A stretch of DNA of 28,666 nt from DASWKG01 sp036396755 (GTDB taxonomy: Bacteria > Actinomycetota > UBA4738 > CALAEC01). Numbering within the stretch: the stretch's first letter is position 1; the number at the start of each line of letters is the position of its first letter. Below, one piece after another: positions 24,540 through 28,666 of this stretch. The notes under the pieces were generated by a model, which saw only the letters and a list, made by a program, of their open reading frames with translations, had not been told where the DNA came from and did no database searches. A program made the translations under genes and the position numbers. The DNA lies in assembly GCA_036396755.1 (NCBI GenBank), contig DASWKG010000058.1, forward strand, positions 1 through 28,666, given 5' to 3'.

Positions 24540-24982
24540 GCGCGGCGAGGAAGGGCGGCCGGGATCATCCGAAAGCCGTGACGAGCTGCCGCTGTCCACA
24601 ACCGACCATCCCAACACGCGAACCCCGTATCGTCAGGCACGCCGGCCGCAAGCGAGACGGCGGATGCGAGATGGATCGCATCCGCCGCGCGGAGGGGTTG
24701 GTCATGCACCAAGCGACCCGCCGCTCCCGCGAGATCGGCTCCCAGCTCGATGACGATGAGATCGCCCCAACGCTCCTCGAAGGCCCTGCGAACCACACCA
24801 AGCTGAGCGCGCGAGATGCGCCTCTCCCGTGCGGTCCGAGCGAACGCGGCTTGACACTCGACGTGAGCGATGCGTGAGCTGGCGGCAGGGGCATCCTCCA
24901 ACAAGAGTTGCTGCACCACATCGCTGCCCTCTTCGTCCAAGAACGCCTTCACGAAGGCGCTCGTATCCAGATAGAGGGTCAG
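24536..24982 (-). CDS. vapC: PIN-domain toxin (VapC family), apparent CTG start
   Basis: Type II toxin ribonuclease, 148 aa when read from CTG at 24982. PIN acidic residues: Asp5 in LYLDTSA, Glu in HVECQAA (about 42), Asp in AADAIHLASA, Asp in CWDGRLW. The first ordinary start, GTG at 24952, would drop LYLDTSA and with it the first catalytic Asp, and no ATG, GTG or TTG lies in frame at the expected place. The CTG overlaps the antitoxin stop as CTGA, mirroring the ATGA coupling usual in these operons. Either CTG is used or the toxin is truncated and inactive. The stop overlaps that of marP. Confidence 0.82.
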   Translation of the reverse strand: MTLYLDTSAFVKAFLDEEGSDVVQQLLLEDAPAASSRIAHVECQAAFARTARERRISRAQLGVVRRAFEERWGDLIVIELGADLAGAAGRLVHDQPLRAADAIHLASAVSLAAGVPDDTGFACWDGRLWTAAARHGFRMIPAALPRRA

Positions 24983-25239
24983 TCCCGGTCCTCGCTCACG
25001 TACCGGGAGATGGGGGGCCCAGGGCGCGGGCGGATGCGCTTGGGAGGCGGAACGAATGGCTTCCCCGACCAGGAGGCGCGACCTTCGGCCAGCATGCGAA
25101 CGATGGGCTCGGGAACCCCCGCCGGGATGATCCTGGCCACGGGCCGGCCCCGCTCGGTCACCACGAGCGTCTCCCCGTTCTTCACCCTGCGGAGGTACCG
25201 GCTCAGAGCATTCTTGAGGTCGCGCACTCCCACGTTCAT
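24979..25239 (-). CDS. vapB: Phd/YefM-family antitoxin
   Basis: 86-aa antitoxin for the PIN toxin downstream. The N-terminal DNA-binding part MNVGVRDLKNALSRYLRRVKNG and the strand ETLVVTERGRPVARIIPAG (split here only by reading) are typical Phd/prevent-host-death sequence; the C-terminal 45 residues, rich in Pro and Arg, would wrap the toxin. The ATG at 25239 is chosen over the longer frame to 25425, which overlaps the debranching gene; a TATAGT box is 6 nt before the ATG, so the message is leaderless. Such antitoxins repress their own promoter, and inverted repeats lie there. Confidence 0.88.
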   Translation of the reverse strand: MNVGVRDLKNALSRYLRRVKNGETLVVTERGRPVARIIPAGVPEPIVRMLAEGRASWSGKPFVPPPKRIRPRPGPPISRYVSEDRD

Positions 25240-25242
25240 GTA

Positions 25243-25274
25243 GCTACTATAGTTGTGATGTAGCCCCATCGCAA
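25243..25274 (-). promoter_or_regulatory. vapBC promoter and probable operator
   Basis: Minus strand: TTGCGA (-35, 25274-25269), 17-nt spacer, TATAGT (-10, 25251-25246), then 6 nt to the ATG. The -10 is inside an 8-bp palindrome ACTATAGT, and GCTAC (25243-25247) and GTAGC (25260-25264) form an inverted repeat across it. This is the expected layout for autorepression by the antitoxin-toxin complex. Confidence 0.6.
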
Positions 25275-25286
25275 TCGGAGATCCGG

Positions 25287-27533
25287 CTACTCCTCCATCA
25301 CCACGCGCACGTCGCCCTCTTTGGAAAGGAGGGAGAAGGCCGTCGTGTCGCGCTCGCGGCGGAAGACGAGGGACAGCGTGCTCTGGCCGACGCGAAGGCC
25401 TCGCAGCTCGACCTCGTTGAGCCACTTAGGGAGGTAGGGCTTGTTGATCGTCAGGAGGTTCTCGTTGGCCCGGGCGGAGAGGCCGAGGAGCGCCTGGAGC
25501 AGGAGGAAGGGGGCGCCGGCGGCCCAGGCCTGCGGCGAGCAGGCCACCGGGTACTGCACCGGGCGGGTCCGCGAGCGGCGGATGAAGCCGCAGAAGAGCT
25601 CGGGCAGGCGCATGTAGTCCATGTTCACGGCGGTGTCGAACATCGCGGTCGCGACCCGGTTCGTCGCCTCGATGAAGCCGTAGCGCTTCAGCCCGGCGGC
25701 GATCAGGGCGTTGTCGTGGGGCCACACCGACCCGTTGTGGTAGCTCATCGGGTTGTACGGCCCCTCGTTCTTGCTCATCGTGCGGATCCCCCACCCCGAG
25801 AACATGTCGGGCTGGAACAGGCGCTGCGTCACCGCTTCGGCCCGCGCGGTCTCGATGGCGTCGCAGTAGAGCCCGTGACCGGGGTTCGACATCACGGTCT
25901 TCACCTGGCGCTTGTCGCGGTCGAGCGCGCCGGCGAAGAACCCTTCCTCCTCCATCCAGAACGCGTCGTTGAACCGCTTCTTCAGCACGGTCGCCTGGTC
26001 GCGCAGCTCAACAGCGCGCGCGTAGTCGCCGAGCGCGGTGTAGACGTCGGCCATGCGGCTCTTGGCGAGGAACACGTAGGCCTGCACCTCGGAGAGTGCG
26101 ATGGGTGGCTCGGCGAGCATCCCGTCGCGGTGCACGATCGCCTCCCCGGAGTCCTTCCACCCCTGGTTCCGGAGCCCGCGCGGGGACTTCGTCTGGTACT
26201 CGACGAACCCGTCGCCGTCCATGTCGCCGAACTCGTCGATCCAGCGCAGCGCTGCCTCGGCGGCCGGAAGCAGCTCCTTCACGAACTCGAGGTCCGCCGT
26301 CCACCGGAAGTACTGCGCGAGCAGGATCAGGAACCAGGGCGTCGCGTCGACCGAGCCGTAGTACGGGGTGTGCGGGATCTCGCCGGCGCCTGCGAGCTCG
26401 CCGCGGCGGATCTCGTGGAGGATCTTACCGGGCTCCTCGTCTCGCCACGGATCGACGGTCGTCCCCTGCAGCCTCGCGAGGAGCCGCAGGCTGTCGCGGG
26501 CGGGCCGCGGGTTCACCATCAGGAGCTGGTGGCTCGTGATGAGCGTGTCGCGGCCGAACGGCGCCACGTACCAGGGGATGCCGGCGGCGAGGATGGCGCC
26601 CTCGTCGGTCTGGGTGTAGAGCGCGCGAAGGTCGCGGAGGCCCTGCTCGAGGACCTGGTCGAAGAGCGCGTTGTCGGTCCGGATGCGGGTGCTCTCGCGC
26701 TCCCACTCCTCGTAGGAGCGGCGGAGGCGGTTGAGCGTCGTGTCGAGGTCGGCGCGTCCCGCCTCGGCGCCATCGAGCCGTGGCTCCACCTCGAAGCCGA
26801 TCGTCGCCGTCTGCTGCCGCGGCACCTTCACCACGAAGACGGCGTCGACGAGGTCGCCCCGCACCTCGAGCCGCTCGGGCCGTGTCGAGAACCGGATCCG
26901 CGTCCGGCGCCGAACCTCGTCGATGCCGAGGTAGGAGAACTCCGCCTGTCGCCTCGCGGTGGTGGGCGGGCTGAAGTGCCCACGCCGCTCGCGAACGAGC
27001 CCGCGCACCTCGAACACGTCGGCGAAGTCGGCGCCGAACGACAGGCCGAGCTCCACCTCGACCTCCTCGTCGCTGTAGTTCTTGATGCGGATCCGCTCGA
27101 ACAGGCGCCCGTCGCCGACCGCCCGGATGCGCCGGACGTTCAGGGTCTGCTGCCGGATGACGAGCCGGTCGCCGTCGTAGAGGTCGGGATTCGTCATGTC
27201 GACGTACGAGACGAACGCGCGCTCGGCCGACGACGACAGCAGGACGGGCTTGCGCCCCCAGACGGTGAGCCGGAGGTGCGAGAGGTAGCGGGTGTCGCGG
27301 TGGTACAGGCCGACGCCGATCTCGTTGCGGTCGTCGAGGTCGCCGTCCATGTCCGAGTACATGAAGGTCTCGCCCTCTTTCGTGGCGAGCACCTTGCTGG
27401 GAAGGTCCGAGACGACGACGGGGCCGCTCTCCGGCGGCGGGGTCCCGTGCGAGGCGCCGGCCGGCGCCGTGTGACCGGGGGGCGCGACGTCCTGGGAGGA
27501 GCCGCCGGGATCAGGGTCCATCTGCTCGTCCAT
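25287..27533 (-). CDS. Amylo-alpha-1,6-glucosidase (glycogen-debranching-type) family protein
   Basis: Likely glycoside hydrolase acting on alpha-1,6 branches of glycogen or a related glucan in the cytoplasm. 748 aa: N-terminal beta-sandwich domain (about 45-250, with MYSDMDGDLDDRNEIGVGLY and YHRDTRYLSHLRL), then an (alpha/alpha)6 barrel (about 290-700) with AGIPWYVAPFGRDTL, DATPWFLILLAQY, GWKDSGEAI and YHNGSVWPHDNALIA. The first 35 residues are Pro/Gly-rich and probably disordered. The start is set at ATG 27533 with an AGAGAGG site upstream at longish spacing; TTG at 27560 or ATG at 27521 are alternatives. It follows thrB by 27 nt. Exact substrate uncertain: some relatives act on other oligosaccharides. 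Confidence 0.85.
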   Translation of the reverse strand: MDEQMDPDPGGSSQDVAPPGHTAPAGASHGTPPPESGPVVVSDLPSKVLATKEGETFMYSDMDGDLDDRNEIGVGLYHRDTRYLSHLRLTVWGRKPVLLSSSAERAFVSYVDMTNPDLYDGDRLVIRQQTLNVRRIRAVGDGRLFERIRIKNYSDEEVEVELGLSFGADFADVFEVRGLVRERRGHFSPPTTARRQAEFSYLGIDEVRRRTRIRFSTRPERLEVRGDLVDAVFVVKVPRQQTATIGFEVEPRLDGAEAGRADLDTTLNRLRRSYEEWERESTRIRTDNALFDQVLEQGLRDLRALYTQTDEGAILAAGIPWYVAPFGRDTLITSHQLLMVNPRPARDSLRLLARLQGTTVDPWRDEEPGKILHEIRRGELAGAGEIPHTPYYGSVDATPWFLILLAQYFRWTADLEFVKELLPAAEAALRWIDEFGDMDGDGFVEYQTKSPRGLRNQGWKDSGEAIVHRDGMLAEPPIALSEVQAYVFLAKSRMADVYTALGDYARAVELRDQATVLKKRFNDAFWMEEEGFFAGALDRDKRQVKTVMSNPGHGLYCDAIETARAEAVTQRLFQPDMFSGWGIRTMSKNEGPYNPMSYHNGSVWPHDNALIAAGLKRYGFIEATNRVATAMFDTAVNMDYMRLPELFCGFIRRSRTRPVQYPVACSPQAWAAGAPFLLLQALLGLSARANENLLTINKPYLPKWLNEVELRGLRVGQSTLSLVFRRERDTTAFSLLSKEGDVRVVMEE

Positions 27534-27560
27534 CGTAGGGTCGATCCTCTCTCTTCTCAA

Positions 27561-28433
27561 TCATCCGCCGCGGATCGACGCCCCCTCGAGCGCGAAGCTG
27601 GGCCGAAGCGTGCGCCACCCCGGCCCGGGATCCGGGACCGTGGGCAGGCCCGGCCCGACGAAGGCCAGCAGGGTGGGGCCAGATCCCGAGAGACACACCG
27701 GGACGCCCGCCTCGCGGAGGTGCTGGAACAGAGCCCGGGCGCCGGGCACCAGCGGGAGGCGGCGCGGTTGGTGCAGCCGGTCCTCGAGCGCCTCGCCGAG
27801 GAGGTTCGGGCGCTCGGTGAGCGCGATCACGGCCAGCGCCGCGCGGCCCAGGTTGAAGGCGGCGTCCCGGAGCGGCACGTCGACGGGGAGCACCCGGCGG
27901 GCGTCGTCGGTCGCCATCCGCTCCTCCTCCGGCACGAGGACGATGGGCCGCAGGCCGTCGTTCGGCTCCAGCCGCTCCGCGCGCCACCCGGCGCGCGACA
28001 GGTAGGCGATCACGAGCCCGCCGCGAAGGCAGGCCGCCACGTTGTCGGGGTGCCCCTCGATGTCGACCGCCACCTCGAGGAGGCGGTCGGGCGACAGGTC
28101 GGCCCCGAGCACCCGGTCGGCGAGCAGGAGGCCCGAGACGACCGCGGCCGCCGACGACCCGAGGCCCCGCGCCAGCGGGATGCGGTTCACGCAGCGGAGC
28201 GCGAATGGCGGGAGCGACCCGCCGGCCTCCCGCGCGAGATAGGCGATCGCCCGGAAGACCATGTTCGACGCGTCCTCCGGAAGCTCGCCGGCCCCCTCAC
28301 CCTCGACCACGACCGCCGGCTCGTCCCGCGTGTCGAGGACCACCTCGTTCCAGAGGCCGAGCCCGAGCGCGAGCGCATCGAAGCCCGGGCCGAGGTTGGC
28401 CGCCGTCGCCGGAGCCCGGACCGTGAGCCGCAT
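27561..28433 (-). CDS. thrB: Homoserine kinase
   Basis: GHMP-family kinase making O-phosphohomoserine for threonine synthesis. 290 aa. The N-terminus MRLTVRAPATAANLGPGFD (substrate strand) is followed by the ATP-binding loop PLARGLGSSAAA at about 86-97 and the C-terminal glycine-rich motif CLSGSGPTLLAF. The ATG at 28433 overlaps the thrC stop as TGATG. Frames further upstream (to 28511) are shadows of thrC. The order thrC-thrB is common in actinobacteria. Confidence 0.95.
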   Translation of the reverse strand: MRLTVRAPATAANLGPGFDALALGLGLWNEVVLDTRDEPAVVVEGEGAGELPEDASNMVFRAIAYLAREAGGSLPPFALRCVNRIPLARGLGSSAAAVVSGLLLADRVLGADLSPDRLLEVAVDIEGHPDNVAACLRGGLVIAYLSRAGWRAERLEPNDGLRPIVLVPEEERMATDDARRVLPVDVPLRDAAFNLGRAALAVIALTERPNLLGEALEDRLHQPRRLPLVPGARALFQHLREAGVPVCLSGSGPTLLAFVGPGLPTVPDPGPGWRTLRPSFALEGASIRGG

Positions 28434-28666
28434 CAGAGGCCCAGCTCCGAAGCGACGGCCGCGGCGTCGGCGGGGACCAGCGTCGGCGGCCGCGCGGAGG
28501 CGATGGCCCACTCGGGGTCCTTGAGGCCGTGGCCGGTCAGCACGCAGACGGCCGTCGACCCGGCCTCCAGCCCGCCGGCCGCCGAGACCTTCAACAATCC
28601 CGCCACCGAGGCGCCCGACGCCATCTCGCAGAAGATGCCCTCGCCGGCGAGCCGCCGCCAGGCCTG
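28433..28666 (-). CDS. thrC: Threonine synthase, C-terminal fragment (5' end outside window)
   Basis: The last 77 residues of a PLP-dependent threonine synthase, running off the window edge. The visible part reads GEGIFCEMASGASVAGLL (the Glu and Ser-rich phosphate-binding region) and then VCVLTGHGLKDPEWA, a strong thrC end signature. The Met at 28624 is internal, not the start. It converts O-phosphohomoserine, the product of the next gene, to threonine. Confidence 0.92.
   Translation of the reverse strand, partial: QAWRRLAGEGIFCEMASGASVAGLLKVSAAGGLEAGSTAVCVLTGHGLKDPEWAIASARPPTLVPADAAAVASELGL

Overview
The window is GC-rich (roughly 70% by eye), densely coded DNA, most likely from a deep-branching member of the Actinomycetota (Rubrobacteria/Thermoleophilia-like lineages are the best guess; the class is not settled). 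The reasons are the gene order (rho, rpmE, prfA, prmC, tsaC, phosphatase, rpiB, glyA, wecA, then the atp operon), a Rho with a long Arg/Gly/Asp-rich insertion, a MarP-type CvpA-trypsin protease, an RpiB of the glutamate type, and several genes whose -10 box lies exactly 6 nt before the start codon, as in actinobacterial leaderless genes. Almost all genes run on the minus strand.

Layout. 1-4303 (minus): F-type ATP synthase operon atpZ-atpI-atpB-atpE-atpF-atpH-atpA, with atpA cut by the window edge. 4469-6132 (plus): a two-gene ABC exporter, divergent from the atp operon across a spacer that holds a perfect 22-bp palindrome. 6223-6516: remnant of an AAA ATPase gene. 6577-14910 (minus): a long housekeeping and envelope series, yqhQ-like DUF1385, prfA, (PIN-domain remnant), prmC, tsaC, low-molecular-weight phosphatase, rpiB, glyA, wecA and a secreted L,D-transpeptidase. 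15065-18095: two divergent secreted proteins, a beta-propeller/RTX protein (minus) and a DUF11 protein (plus) that ends in two nearly identical 111-residue helical modules. 18184-23241 (minus): cyclic 2,3-diphosphoglycerate synthetase, 2-phosphoglycerate kinase, transaldolase, rho, a small unknown gene and rpmE. 23367-24539 (plus): MarP-like membrane serine protease. 24536-25239 (minus): a vapBC-type toxin-antitoxin pair. 25287-28666 (minus): glycogen-debranching-type glucosidase, thrB, and the 3' end of thrC.

The most notable content is (i) a complete-looking cyclic 2,3-diphosphoglycerate module, 2-phosphoglycerate kinase plus cDPG synthetase, a pathway known from thermophilic methanogens, here translationally coupled to transaldolase and rho; (ii) the recently duplicated C-terminal module of the DUF11 protein, which I do not recognise; and (iii) a VapC that seems to start at CTG inside a CTGA overlap with its antitoxin. 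Two decayed genes (a PIN toxin tail between prfA and prmC, and an AAA ATPase shell) show past insertions into conserved operons.

All function calls are from reading the translated sequence and remembered family motifs; no database search was run.
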